Shown here: positions 22,765-35,549 of the stretch, one piece after another | How positions within the stretch are numbered: the stretch's first letter is position 1 | Layout of the letters: each line of letters begins with the position of its first letter | Source: Tetradesmus obliquus | Lineage: Eukaryota; Chlorophyta; Chlorophyceae; Sphaeropleales; Scenedesmaceae | Reading direction: 5' to 3' | DNA length: 64,000 nucleotides | NCBI GenBank assembly: GCA_030272155.1 | Contig: CP126192.1 | Span: 3,444,501-3,508,500 of the forward strand | Notes under the pieces: model-generated | What the model was told of the DNA's origin: nothing | The model's input: the letters and a program-made list of their open reading frames with translations, nothing else | The model's database searches: none | Translations under genes and position numbers: made by a program

Positions 22765-25700
22765 TTACCGCCTGAGGTTTCGCATGCGCGCCAGCATCTC
22801 ATCCCTCACGCCTGCGTCTTCAGCTGCGCCTGCAGCCCCACGGCGCTTGCTGGCTGCCGCCACCAGCAGCAGGTCAGGGTGGTCCACCACATCATAGCCC
22901 ACCTGCGGCAATGCAGAACAGTACAGCAATGCATTCAGTAAAGCGGCAGCGCCGGCAAACCTCAGTCACACAGGAGGTGCACGCATGTTACCTCCATCTT
23001 CAGCTAAATCTGTGTCGGAGCTGAACTTAATCAGGCAGCAGGACTTTTGTAAACATTATGCGAACGCTGCCAGGCGTGCTGCACGGCAACAACAGGCCTT
23101 TCCAGCTGAGCGCACTACGCAGTGGCGGCGTGGCTAGCCGGGTGCAGGAGCAGCCACACGGCATCGTTCGTCACCAAGCCTGTGCCTACAAGACAGTTAT
23201 GTGCTTCAAAGTCACACAGCAGGTAGCTGCAGCGGCCTGCTTTGCCCTGGCCACCTGCTATTGCATGTGCGTACCCAGTGCTGGCCCTCCGCTCACCTGC
23301 TGGGACATCTCTGTCACATCGGCAGGGGAGCCTGCAGCAGCACGCCGCGTGCCGTACCTGCTGCCACGTGCACCCGCTGGCGCAGCAACCCCGCCGCCGC
23401 TGCTGGCCCCTGCGCCACCTCCGCTGCCTGCAGCTCCCTTGTTGCCAGCTGGCACCCTGGCAGGAGGCGGCATGGCAGCAGCAGCGCTGCTGCCGCCTGC
23501 CCCACCTCCACCTGCAGCTGCCCTCCTGTGGCGCTTTGCGGCAGCTGCACCTGGCCCAGCGGCGGCTCCACCCCCGCTGCCTACTGCAGCACCTGCTGAC
23601 CCTTGGCCTGGAGTGCAGCCGTCATCAGAGCAGCTGCTGCCAGCTCTCCGCTTGTGTCTCAAGTTGTGTGCGGAGCCGCCGCCAGATCCAGCACTGCATG
23701 CCAGCGCTGCTGCTGTCCCCAGCAGCCCCCTGCTGCTTGGCAGCTCAGCCACCTGCAGGATGTCTGCTGTGACCTGCTGTGAGGCATCCAGTGCATCATC
23801 TTTGTGGTTGTCCATCACTGAAGCCAGAACAGTCAGCAGCTTGTCAGGTGGCTCTTCAGAGCCACCTGCAGGGGCACTGCCAGCCTTAGGAGGCTCCCCT
23901 GCTGCCGCTGCTGCTGCTGTTGCTGCTGTGCCACTCACAACTGTTTGCGCAGCACGTGAGAGAGCAGCAGCTGCTGATCCCTCTGCTGCTGCAGCAGCCT
24001 GCTTGGGGTTGACGACATCAGCACAAGCAGGCCCTGCATGCTGCTGGTCCTGCTGCTGCTGCTGGTCCTGCTGCTGCAGCGGCAGATGCGGCTGACCGTC
24101 TGAATCTGGCACCTCGCGCTGCTTGGCCGCGCCCTTCTTGGGTGAATTCTGCGGACTGGCTGCTAAGTCTGCTAAGCGCTTGCCACGATGTTGCTGCTGC
24201 TGCTCTTCTACCTGCTGCTGCTGTGCTGAAAGTGTCTGCTGTGGCTGTGGCTGGTTCGCCCTGTTTGCAGCAAACCAGTTGCTCCTAACAGGCGGAGCAC
24301 CATCAGCAGCACTGCCTGCACCAGGTGGCGCTGCTACTCCTGCTACAGCTGCACTGGCCAGGCGGTGCTGCTGGCTGGGCAGTGGGCATTTGCTGCCTGC
24401 TGCCGAGCCCGCTGCAGTTGCTGAGCCTTGCCTGCTGACAGGTGCCTGCAGAAGTACATGCAGCGGCAGACATCAAATGGTTGACATACCACTACACGCT
24501 TTGGCTGGCAGCCACCCATAACACAACTTGTGCTTGTACACACGCCACCCACATGCCACAGGTGTGGCTGCAGGGGCGCAAGCCCCCAACAATATGCAGC
24601 AGAGTTCTGATGGCTCGCAGCCCACGCACCTGTGTAGCACCGCCCAGCTGCGTCTGCGCGAGCGCCTGCATGCCCTGCGTGCCGCCCGCTGCTGCGGCAG
24701 CCGGCAGCAGCTCCACATCGCCTGCTGGCCGGAAGTGGTTCTCCTGCAGCTTGCGCCCGTCGTGCGCACACTCGATCAGCCACTCGGCCGTCACCATGTG
24801 CATGCCGTGCCGCTGCGCAAAGTGCACCTTGCGCAGCGTGCTCTCCGACATGCCGGCTGCAGCCGCTGCTGCTGCAATGTCTCCTGCTGCTGCCGCCGCA
24901 TCAAGTGGCTCATCAGGGCCCCACCGGGGAAGGACCAGGTGCGTGGCAGCGTTGTTGCGCACCAGCTTGTCGCACACAGACCCGCCCAGCAGCTGCACCA
25001 GGCTGCTGATGGTGGGGCGCATGTCCAGGGCGTAGCCTGTGACAAACACGCGCACGCCAGCAAAGCCAGGCAGCGGCAGGCTGTGCCGCAGCGGCGCAAA
25101 CAGCGGCGTGCGCTGCGTGATGTGCACCAGCTGATGGCGCTGCGGTCGCAATGTTTCAGCAGCGCAGGTGTGTTGCAGCAGCGCAAAAGAGCCCAACAAG
25201 CAGAGGTCAGCAGCAGCAGCAGCAGCAGGTTACAGAGGGTGTCGTTCAATGGTTGTACTGACAGGACACAGGGCCATGGGTTGCATTTGATCAGATGCTT
25301 CATTCAGCAGCACATGGCAGGTCAGAGTGCAAATGCACGCCGTCGCCAACAGCAGCTGTGTAGGCATATCCCACTTTTCGGCTGCTGCTGGTACACTGCG
25401 CAACACGCCATCTCATACCATGGAAACAGGCAGCCACAAGACTGCGGCGCTCCCACTCACCCGCACACATACGTCCAGCCACTTCAGCGTGACCTGGCAG
25501 CTGCGGTGCACCGCTCTAAATGCAGAGTCACCCGCCAGCGCCTGCTCTGCGTCCTGCGGCAGGCTAGGTGGGCACACCGCAAACACCTTGGCGTGCAGCT
25601 GCGGCGGCTTCACACTGGAGGACGTGAACAGCTGGCCGCCGTGGCGCCTGCAGCAGCAGCGGAAGTCGGCAGACGGTCAGGCACAGCTGCGTGACTGCTT

Positions 25701-26593
25701 GCTGCATGCTCCTGACTCTGATGTTCGCTGCTCCGCAGCACCAGTGCGCGAAAGCAAGCTTCAGGCAGCTCATTCAGCAGCTGCCATGCAGCACCCCTGC
25801 CATAACTGACAGCTGTGCCAATGCCATAGCCTCACCACGCTGGAGATGCAGATGGCGCACAGTCGACAACCAGGCAATAGTTATGGCACAATAACATGCA
25901 CATCACTTTGTATCTCAACCGCATGTCCCACGAAGCAGCAGAAGTTGTATGCTGCTCCACCGCCCGCTCTCCATACGCTGGCACAGCACAGCTGCGTTGC
26001 CGCAACTGCAAGAGGCCAGATAATATGCTCAGCCACTGTCGCCTGTGTTACTACCAACCTGATGTAGTCCATGGCTCTGCTGTGCTCCTGCTCGCTGCTC
26101 TGCAGCGCCGCCAGTGTGAAGTAGCACCCCTCAAACACCTTCTGCCCCTCACTTGGCTGCTGCTCCTCTGCCCAGTACTCCGGAACCCACACTGCAGCCT
26201 GCTGCTGTTGCTGCTGCTGTGCCTCCTGCGCTGCACTGTTGGGGAAGCCGTGCCTGCTGCTAGCTGATCTGCTGAACACCCCACTAGTGATGCCACAGCC
26301 TGGAGGCGCGCTAGGGAAGCCTGCATTGCTGTCCCCGCCACCGCCCAGCAGCGCAGCTGGTACTATGCCAGACCCTGCGGCAGCAAGCCCGGCAGCAGCT
26401 GCTGCTGTGCCAGCCTGCTGCAGGACATTGTTGATGAGCAGCTTGCCGGTTGATGCATCAGGTATGACTAGGCACTGCTGCTGCTGGCAGGCGTGCAGCC
26501 ACACTGGGCTGACCAGCTCCACTCGGCGCCTGCAGCCTTGCAAGAACTGCCACACCATCGCCAGGTCAGCGTTGCTGGCCTTGGCTCCGATCT

Positions 26594-26644
<51 letters not shown>

Positions 26645-29070
26645 TTGACGGAATGGTGAGTACTGGCAGATGCAGCGCTGAAGGCCCTGTAAGCTGGCAT
26701 AGAAGGCGTTCAGCTCGAACATTCAAAAGCCAAGCGAAGACTCAGCACTTGCGACAACAGCAACGGCATCCCAATCACTGTTGGGATTGCCCAGCAACAA
26801 CTGCCACAGCAGCAACTGCCGGCCCGCCTGGACCTATGACGATTTGGCGCCAAGGCCTCTCACCATGATGTGGGTGGTAGTGTCACACAAGTCTGGGAAG
26901 CGCACTCCTGCAAACATGTGCAGTATGCCCTGCAGCTCCGGGGCTCCATCTGGTGGCATGCCACACCACCACAGCACCACTCGCTCCAAGAACATCGGCG
27001 CTGCATCTGCAGCACCCAGCTCTGCTGCAGCAGCTGCTACAGCAGCAAGCTGCTGCTCATCAAGCTGCAGCCGCTGCTGCTGCTGCTGTTGCTCCTGATG
27101 CTGTGTGTTGCTGTGCTGCAAGCGGCTCGTGCGCTGCTGCTGACCCTGCGATGCTGCAGCACCAGCTGCTCCACCCAAAACCCTGGACCTGGTGCTGGCG
27201 CGCCTTGCACGCGGCGCTGCTGCTGCTGCTGCTGCTGTAGCTGGGTCACCAGCTTGCTGAGGCGCTTCTGCAGTGGCAGGCTGATGCGCCTCATCCTGCA
27301 GCTGGTGGCAGCTGTCCATGGTGTTTGCCTCGCTGACTGACACCTTGGTCAGCAGCGCATCGCCAGATAAAGGTGCTGGGTTGGGCACAGGCTTGCGCGG
27401 AGCAGGCTGTGGTTCTGCTGCTGGCACTGGTAAAGCGTCACGCCTGCATAAGGACAGGGTAGCATGCACAGCAGGGAGAAGCACATGGATGTCTGGCAGT
27501 GGTTGCAGCACATATGCAATCCAGCATGCATGAGCAGAGGACAATAGCAGAATATGATTACGTTCTCTCACAGCGTGCTGCCAATGTGCCGTTACTGCAG
27601 CAGATGCAGCTAATTGTACACGAGGGGCCACTGCTGCTATGGCAACTAGGCAGCCGCGATCCACATATCGCATGCTGAGCACGCCAGACACGTACGTCAG
27701 CAGGTGCGCGTCCTCTGCTGCTGCGTAGCCTAGCTGCAAGCTCTCCTCCAGCCATGACAGGCGCACCAGGCGACAGGTGCCCCAGTCACGCGCAGCCCTG
27801 CACAGCAGCAGCGCCAGCAAACGCGGGTGGCATGCCGTCGGCATTGCACGTGTTGAACAGGCGCTCTGCGGTTGCCCAACACTGCTACTCTGGCTGTTTG
27901 CAACTGTCATAGGTGTCTGCTTGCAGGACCACTGAAGTGCAGCAGTCACGTACAGCTCAGAGCTGCTTCTGGTGCTGCTGTTGGCGTGCCTCTGCACTCG
28001 TGCCCGGCCCTGCTGTGTGTGCATATCCTCAAGCCTGGCATGCAGCTGATGCCGCTAGCACCCCTACTGTGCAAGCTGATGCAACACATGCCAGCATGCT
28101 GCAGCTGCTGCCTTACTTATACTTTGCGCCTACTGCTGTCTTGCATATGAGGTGCGTGCAGCGGTCCTTGTGCAGCTCTGCTGAGAAGGCCGCGCCTGCG
28201 GCCTCTGCCTGCTGCTGTATGGCTGCGCGCTCAGTGGATGAGAAGTTGGTGATGCACACGTGTGCGCCTGCCAGTGGCTGCATGGCAAAGCTCTGGAAGG
28301 GCACCTGCAGGATGGCGAGTGGTGACAGTGAGGATGATGAGTCACTGTTGCAGCAGGGCCCATGGGAGCAGCTGAATGTGCTGGCAGAGTCCTTCAATGA
28401 ACGCTTAACCACTATCACACACATCGTACGAGCAGGGCAACAGCACACATCTGCTGCAATGCTATATGAACCAGTTGCTTGCAGGGCAGCCATCTGTGTG
28501 TGCATATTGCAACATGGTTGCTGACCTGGCAACACCACAACAGCAGCAGGTGGCGGACAAAGCTGGTGATACTCTGGCAGGACTTCCTGCATGCCTTCCT
28601 GCAGCCTGCCTGCTGCTGCTGGCATTGCCGGCTGTTCTGATACCGCACCTGCTTGTGGCGCTGCATGCATGCCTCCACCCAGTCCTTGGTGACCACCGGC
28701 ACATTGTGCAGCAACTTCCTGGCTTCCTGCAAGACACAGTAGTTGTCAAGGTGTCCAAAAGGTAGTTCTAGTGAAGCTGAGATATTTTCATGGGTGTTAC
28801 CCAAGCCCAGCAGCGCACCCTGTATGTGGAGTCCCAGCTGCACCCGCAGACGATGATGTGGGGCTGCCAGCGCTGTGATGCCTTGTTGCTGACAGCACCA
28901 CCGCCTTCCTCAATAAGTTTGCGCAGCTGTTGTACTACATCTGCCTTGTAGCCACAGATAAGGACGTTGGTGCTGTCAAAGCAGGAGTACACAGGGCTGT
29001 TGCCAGTGGCAGTGGTTGCCCCACTGCAATGGGAACCCCTGCCCGCTGGTTGTCCTTTTGATCCAGTCAT
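22765..29070 (-). CDS. TOPBP1: TopBP1/MEI1-like multi-BRCT protein
   Basis: Ten exons: 29070-28819, 28726-28649, 28304-28117, 27797-27696, 27443-26864, 26591-26059, 25647-25461, 25139-24630, 24445-23297, 22902-22765; 1238 aa. I count five BRCT domains. BRCT1 is at about 28-105 (LIEEGGGAVSNKASQ, VVTKDWVEAC). BRCT2 is at 113-205 (THLICKTAVGAKYKAARDW, RLSWLEESLQLGY). BRCT3 is at 345-450 (VELVSPVWLHAC). BRCT4 is at 545-650 (MDYIRRHGGQLF, VTLKWLDVCVR). BRCT5 is at 660-770 (VFVTGYALDM, VTAEWLIECAHDGR). Several domains are split by introns at conserved spots and rejoin in frame. Plant MEI1 also has five BRCTs; TopBP1/Dpb11 proteins scaffold replication origin firing, ATR signalling and meiotic repair by reading phosphoproteins. 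The long tail (811-1193) is Ala/Gly/Gln-rich with basic patches, ending ARMRNLRR. Confidence 0.9.
26595..26639. repeat. (CAG)15 tract at the TOPBP1-like exon 6 acceptor
   Basis: On the minus strand this 45 nt run is a CTG tract that ends at the CAG acceptor before exon 6 (26591). Confidence 0.9.
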
Positions 29071-29377
29071 TGGTTGTGCCAGTGATTACGCGAAGCAGAG
29101 ATAAAGGCTACAGGCTTGGCCATTGCAGTCTCGGGCTTGGCCACGGGTGCTCCTTTCCAACTTGTGCGTTCGTGAATTGCTTCGTAACATGAACTATCGA
29201 TTTGTTTCAGAAGGTGTTTGAAACCGCAATTTAGTATGCAAACATGTTCCTAATCGCCACTGATCGGCAGCGGACTGGGCGCTGTCACAAATTCAAACAG
29301 AGATGACACATTAACTCAACTGTTCCAGGCAACTACGGCCACTGAGTGCCACCAGCCGAGCAACGCATCCACAGCAA
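29071..29377. other. Short spacer: TOPBP1-like promoter and FBXO21-like 3' end
   Basis: Only 307 bp separate the TOPBP1-like ATG and the FBXO21-like stop, both on minus. No clear TGTAA signal lies just after the FBXO21-like stop. Confidence 0.5.
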
Positions 29378-32300
29378 CTACCCCTCTGGAAACTCCACCC
29401 TGAGGCTGGCATTGAGCCAAAACCAGCCATCGCCGCCTTGTGAGGCTCTGCGCACTGAAGCCTCAGGTGCCATCCACGCCTCAAAGTGCTGCCCATGTGA
29501 CAAGTGGTTGTCAGGCCAACCCGCCAGCAGCAGCTGCCGCTCAACCTGCCTGCTGCCTTGCACACCTCCCCGCAGCCCAGAGACAAAGCCCGGCTCAAAC
29601 CAGCAACTCTGCAGGTGCTGCCACTGCCACTTCCACTGTGCCGCACACGCCTCCTCGCGTGCTATGTACAATGGCCGTTGCTGAGCCTCGTGCTGCAGTA
29701 GCTTCTCGTACGTTCTCAGCTTGAAATCATAGGGCTGGTCTAGGTCTTGGATGGTGCCGTCATCATACAGGATCTTGTACTTGACATCCTCAGCAGTGTC
29801 AGTGGGCGGCAGATCCTGCAGCAGCACAACGCACATTCAACTGTTAGCACACAGCTGCGCACTCCGCTGCAGGCAGCCACCTACACCAAGTAAGGACAGC
29901 TGGGGTGGTCGCAGCAGTGTGCTCAGCGCAGGTGAAAGACGTACTTGCTTTGCAGACTGTTTGTCTCCTCAGATGTGTTCAGGCCCTGCAGCTCTGGACC
30001 CAGCGGCTTAACCAACACTTGCTTGGGCTCAGGTGCCGCAAACTATCCCTGACTTACCACTGCTCAAGATGTACCAGCTGCAGATAGACTGACTGCACAC
30101 GCCCCTGTACGAGAGACACAGGCCGACATGGCAAGGCTGGGCACTTGTTTGCCACCATGGTTCGGTTTAGGTGTGTGTTTCAACACAATAACAGCGCCCC
30201 ACCCGCAACACACAAATACAGGAGCAGTACATGAAGGAAACACGCACCCGCCAATCCTTTGGCAATTCTTCAGATATTTCTGAGAGCTTGAATATCTCAG
30301 AGAGCTTTGAGAGCTCTGACTGCGGGGCCGCCGGCGGTAGCGCCGCCACTTGCCTCCTCGGCGTGCCGTTGGGCACAGCTTGCCAGGACAAAATAGTGCC
30401 CAGATAGCCGTTGTCAGCGCACTCCCAGGAATGCAGGGTGTCGCCCACGCGGTGGATCACTGATGGGTGCTGGCTGTGCAGCCGAGCTTGCTGCTGGCAC
30501 TGCTGCTGCTGGCGCTCCTTGGCCTCAACTTCTCCCTGAATGGCAGCTTCAATCTGCACAATCAATATAAGCAGCATTTGTGAAAGGCACACATATCAAC
30601 AACAAGAAGTGCTAGCATAGTCACTGTGGGCAGGCGATGAGAGGGTGGCAGCCTGGCATATGCACATGCATGTACTGCCACAGAACTGTATTCCTCACTA
30701 GCCGGTTCTGCAGTTGACCGGCTCTCGCCAAGTAACCAGCTGCAAGCCTTGACTTTCAGACTTGATCAAGAGGTCAAGCTGTGGCACTGGACACAGCTGC
30801 TCACCTTGACCCTCCAGCCGATGAGGGCTGGCGGCAGCACCTCTGCCATCTTGCGCATCAGCAGCACGCCACCAGGCGGCCCAACAGCACTTTGCCCAAG
30901 GCCAATCAGCTGGCTCAGCTGCACACCCATGTCAAACGCGTCGCGTGCAGGAATGCTGCTGCCAAACGCGGCTGCCAGCTGCAGCGACAGCAGCGCCACA
31001 GAGATGGAGCGCAGCTGCAGCGTGTGCAGCGGAGGCTTCTGCATGTCTACCCGGCCTGCGGCAGCAGAGGCACAACGTGTTGATCAACTGCCAGTGACGA
31101 GGCCCACCAACAGCGCTCAGCATACACTGCCTTTGCAGGCCACACCTTAATCCTGCTGCCCTGGTCCTGAGCAAATAGCACGCACAGCTGACAGACAAAT
31201 TGAAGCAGCAGAAACTGAGAAAGGGCAATGGTCCTGAGCATGCTCACCAACGTGCGCGGCGTAGCCCATGCGCACAGAGTTGACAACGTTGAGCGTCATG
31301 CGGCGCAGCGTGGCGGCCGCGTCCATTGGCTGCAGCAGCTGCTGCAGCGCGTCCACAGGGAAGTTGTGGCGCAGCGCCAGCATCCTAGCAGTAGCAGCAG
31401 AGGCAGCAGCAATGGCGCATTGGCAGCAGCAGGCACGCCAGCATGACCGTCAGGAACCGCTGACTGCGGTGAGCAAGAGGTGCTCAGCATTGTGGTTGCC
31501 ATGTTGCGGTCACACCTGCTTGTGGTGCCTGCAAGGCAGGTGACCACGTGGCCACCAATAAGCCGCGCAGGGCTTCCTGCCCAGCACACTCAATCAAGCC
31601 ATACACCACTGCTGCAGCTCAAACGCGCTGCAATGCATACAGTCAGGGTTCCCTGCTTGTCATCACAACCGCGCACCTCAAGTCATCCTCGCTCAGCTCC
31701 GTGCCGCCATTGAACACGTCAATGTACATCCAGCTGCCATCCACCTCTCCTTCGCCAGCCCCAGCATCACCTGCAGCGCTGCCGCCACGCACTGCATCTG
31801 CCTGCTGCTGCTCATTCACGCTGCCATTGTTTGCTGCCTCTGCATCCCCTGCAGCGTGACTAGGGTTTACGCCAGCGCTGGTTGAACCCTGTGAGCCCCG
31901 TGCTTTGATCAAAGCCCTGTTGATGACGTGGCCAGGCATGCCGACAAGCTGCACTGTGAGGCCTGCTGCCTCTCCCACAGCAGCATGCAGCAGCGCCAAT
32001 GTGATGGGCAGCCCAGTGCGTGAGGCCAGCACTGAGTCCAGGCAGCTGTTGCTGGTTGCATAGTAAGAAGAGGAGTTGCCCTGCAAGTGCACAGACATGT
32101 TGATGGATGTGAGGGTGTTGGGTCTTTAAGCTCCGTGCAACAGCAGATGATGATTCATCCTCGCACAGCTATACACAAGCAAGGCCGATCACAAAACTCA
32201 TCACTGCTTACAAATCCTTGTCAGAGAGCCAGCAGCAAGCACAACTCTCACAACAACACAAGCAACGCACCAGTGATGCAAGCACTGCACCATCCGATGC

Positions 32301-34262
32301 CAACCAAGGTGTTCACAAGGTCAGGCTGCCAGGGGGCTCACCTGCAGGCCCATGCCTCCGCTGCTGCCCTGCGGCACTGCCAGCTTGGCCAGGTCAGGCC
32401 CATCAAGCTCCTCATTGCGGCGCCACCAACGGAAGCGCAGGCCATCATCAGCGTCATCGTCATGATAGGCAGCAGGGCGGGGATCAAAAGCTCTGAGAGC
32501 AGCAGCCCTAGCTGCCGCTGCGGCAGCATCTGCACTGCTGCCAGCAGCAGGAGCAGCAGCAGCAGCAGGAGGGGCGGCTGGCCCGGGCGTGCTGCTGCTT
32601 GCTGCGGCAGTTGCTGCCGCTGGTACGTCGCTGGCCAGCGCTGGTGCGGGTGGCCCAAACATGAGCTTGTTGAGCATCTCCACAGCCTGCAGGACATAAG
32701 CAGCAATGCCGGGCAATTTTTATATTTTTATGCGAGGCCCCAGATGCTGGTGCAGCCAATGGCTGCGCAGTGTGCAACTGTGGCATGGCAGGCGCAGATT
32801 TCATAGTTAACTGCCACTGCTGATTGCAGATGAATATCATATGCACTGCAGTTCTACATGGGCTTGCACACGTTTCAAAATGCAGGTGCATTCAGCAGCA
32901 GCCGGCTCGCTGCTACTCCAGTTGACGATTCCACACCCTTCCATCACAAAGGGGCTGCTGCGCACCTGCCTACTGCCCGGCAGCACGTGTGCCTGCTGCA
33001 TCCTGCGAGCCAGCTCCTGGCCCAGCTGTGCCACCAGCCGCCGCACAGCGCCAACATCACTCAACGGGTGCAGCGCCTGCGCCTGCAGGTGACACCGTAG
33101 TGACAACAGCCGCGAGCCGCAAGTAGCAACAGCTGTGATTTGATGCTTGCAGGACAACGCGCAGGGGTCGCAGCACGAACAAGTCCGCGCTGAGGTCCCA
33201 ACCTAGTAATGTGGCTGTGGCTGCAGCAGTGGACAGCTAGTGACTGACCGGATCAGTTGCAACAGCCTGCAGTGGGCGTTGCACAGTGCAGTGTGGTACT
33301 TGTGTGCCGTACGACATGCTGTCTGGCAGTGGCGGCTTTAGCTCTGTGGCCGCTGCGCAACCTTTAGGTGAGGCCTTGCACAGACAACAAAGTGGTACTG
33401 CGCACTGCATGCGGCGACAGCTGCACCATGCGGAGGTGTTCCTGCTGCAATGCGCATGCAGTGCACGCCCTCACCAGCAGCAGTGCGCCCTCCAGTGAAG
33501 CCTCCACCTCAGACTTGCTAGAGGCACCAGCACTTGCCTGGCCCTCACTGCTGCTGTCCCCGCCACTGCCGCCAGCCTCTGCAGTGCCACCTGCTGCTGG
33601 CACAGGATCTGCGGCACCCTCTGCTGTCCCTGCTGCTGCCGCTGCCTGTGATGAGCTGCCAGGGCGCGCATTCGCCAGGCAGCGCTGCAGCAGCTGGCGC
33701 AGCCGCACTGCACTCAGCTCTCCCACCACGTAGTGCAGCGCCACATGCGCATGGAAGGCGACCCCCAGGAACATGCTGCTAGCGCAGCTGCTGTGCGCTG
33801 CAGCTGCCAGCACATCGATTGCGTCATCACCCATGTCCATCATTGCAGCGAATGCTGCCTCTTGCTTGACTGGCCAGACTGCATCCTGCAGCAACTGGAA
33901 CACGGCTGCATCCCGCTGCACGCAGGCAGCAAAGCATAAGACAGGCAGCTGGATAGGAGAGAATAAGGTCCGCCAGATGCAGGCAAGAAGCGCACCACGC
34001 TGCTGTTGCCGCTGCTGCCGCTGCTGCTAATGTTGTTCTAATTTGCGTTGAGGAGGGAAAGGCTTTTTGAGATGCTACGTACAATCCACGGCTTAGTAGC
34101 ATGACAACACCAGGCAAAGGATTCAAGGCTGCTAGCGTTGCGGGCCGCCAACACAACCGCACGTCAGTGTTGATCCGAGGATACTGCAGCTACTGCGGCA
34201 ACCCATGCACACACACCTCATGCCTCTGACGGTACAGATCCTTCCACCCCCGTGGTCCTATG

Positions 34263-34298
<36 letters not shown>

Positions 34299-34716
34299 AT
34301 GGTGGTGGTGGGAGGCAATTGGTTGTTCCCATGCATCCATCGTGCTTTGACCCTGCTTTCCCATACGCGCTTAGAGCACCTGGACAGCAGCAGCAGCAGC
34401 AGCAGAGGCAGCAGGCTCGCTGCACATGCATTGCACATGATACTGCCTACATGTGCATGTTGCTGACATGAACGTGCAAGTATGCCTACGAATCACAGCT
34501 GCTTGGGCAAGCAGGCGAGGGCACAGAGCTAATCAGCTGATTACTAGCACGTCACCAAGGCACATGCCTCAGCCATTGCTTGCATGTGCACGAAGCAGCC
34601 ACCAGATCGCGCAGTGGCAGCGTGCTGTACAGAACATGGATGAAATCTGCAGGCAGGTCTTCAAAGGAACGCTGTGGCTCCTGTCGATCGCCTCGCTCGC
34701 TGCCCAGTTGCGTCAT
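29378..34716 (-). CDS. FBXO21: FBXO21-like protein: F-box, SirB1-like and YccV-like domains
   Basis: Ten exons: 34716-34556, 34379-34217, 33915-33475, 33082-32966, 32686-32342, 32080-31677, 31384-31248, 31055-30805, 30553-30248, 29815-29378; 920 aa, with all phases agreeing. The F-box is at about 18-65 (FEDLPADFIHVLYSTLPL, then CKQW), followed by VWESRVKARW. The middle matches FBXO21 (LEGALLL, then ALHPLSDVGAV). The SirB1/transglutaminase-like domain is at 410-590 (SRTGLPITLALLHAAVGEAA, VGMPGHVI, MYIDVFNGG). The YccV/HspQ-like domain is at about 690-810 (HRVGDTLHSWECADNGYLGT, then YKILYDDGTIQ). Human FBXO21 has this same order and is an SCF substrate receptor. The role as an SCF subunit is by homology. 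Ala-rich and Ser-rich insertions are lineage additions; a CTG run near 34265-34300 encodes poly-Ser. The acceptor of exon 2 and the first-exon donor are the least certain. Confidence 0.85.
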
Positions 34717-35549
34717 GCCGTCCTATGATCCCTCTATCCGGGCTGAATAGTGCATGGGAGAACCCAATCATATGGCGTATCGTGAGTAAAGGCTGGTGTG
34801 AGACTGCAGTGCTCAGGAGCGACATTGATTTCATCACTGAAATGAAACAGGAAGGTCCCTAAAACAGGAAGGTTAGCCCGAACCGGCTTCCCGACGTGGC
34901 AGGGACCTTCAGTTTGCAAGTTGATCGCTTGTTCACAGCGTTTGCAGCCAAGCAACGACTAGCGCTGCTGCTGATGCAGCTGCACCACTAGCAGTTCAAA
35001 TCACTGCAGCAACAGCATTGCAGTTCCAGAGTTTGGACTAATCACAGCCAGCACGAAGGGCACAATGTCAAGTATAAGGAGGTTGCAGCATATATTGTGA
35101 AGATTTCCAAAGCAAACAGTAGGGGGCAAAATTGCAGGCCAACATCAATCCATGTTACACAGGTCACATGACAGAGCTTCTTGTCAGCCAATGCTGCCAT
35201 CTGCAGCTGCGCCCAACATGGTTGTTCAGCCAGTTCAGGCACACGCTGCCCGCATGCTTACAGAAGCTGTACAAAACAGAAGAAAAATAGCCGCCTCTAC
35301 AATCATGCAGCTTTGTTGGACAACGAAACATGCTGCCTTGCTACACTGCGATTGGCCTGCAACCAGAAGCACTGCATACATGCTTGTGCTGTACAGCACA
35401 AGCATTGCTGCACGGATCAACGGCAGCAAGCAGTACTGAGCATGTTTCATGGCCACAACGGCTGCCATCAGCAGCAGCACACCTCCTCCTCAGTCAGCCC
35501 CAACCCATTCCTTGCTGTTCCACTCCTGCAGCTGCAACACCCGCACAGC
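34717..35549. other. Intergenic: FBXO21-like promoter and SR protein 3' region
   Basis: No gene seen. TTACA at 35258-35262 (TGTAA on minus) is a good poly(A) signal for the SR gene, about 290 nt after its stop; another is at 35155-35159. Confidence 0.55.
35258..35262 (-). terminator. Candidate TGTAA poly(A) signal of the SR gene
   Basis: Minus-strand TGTAA about 290 nt downstream of the SR protein stop codon. Confidence 0.45.
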
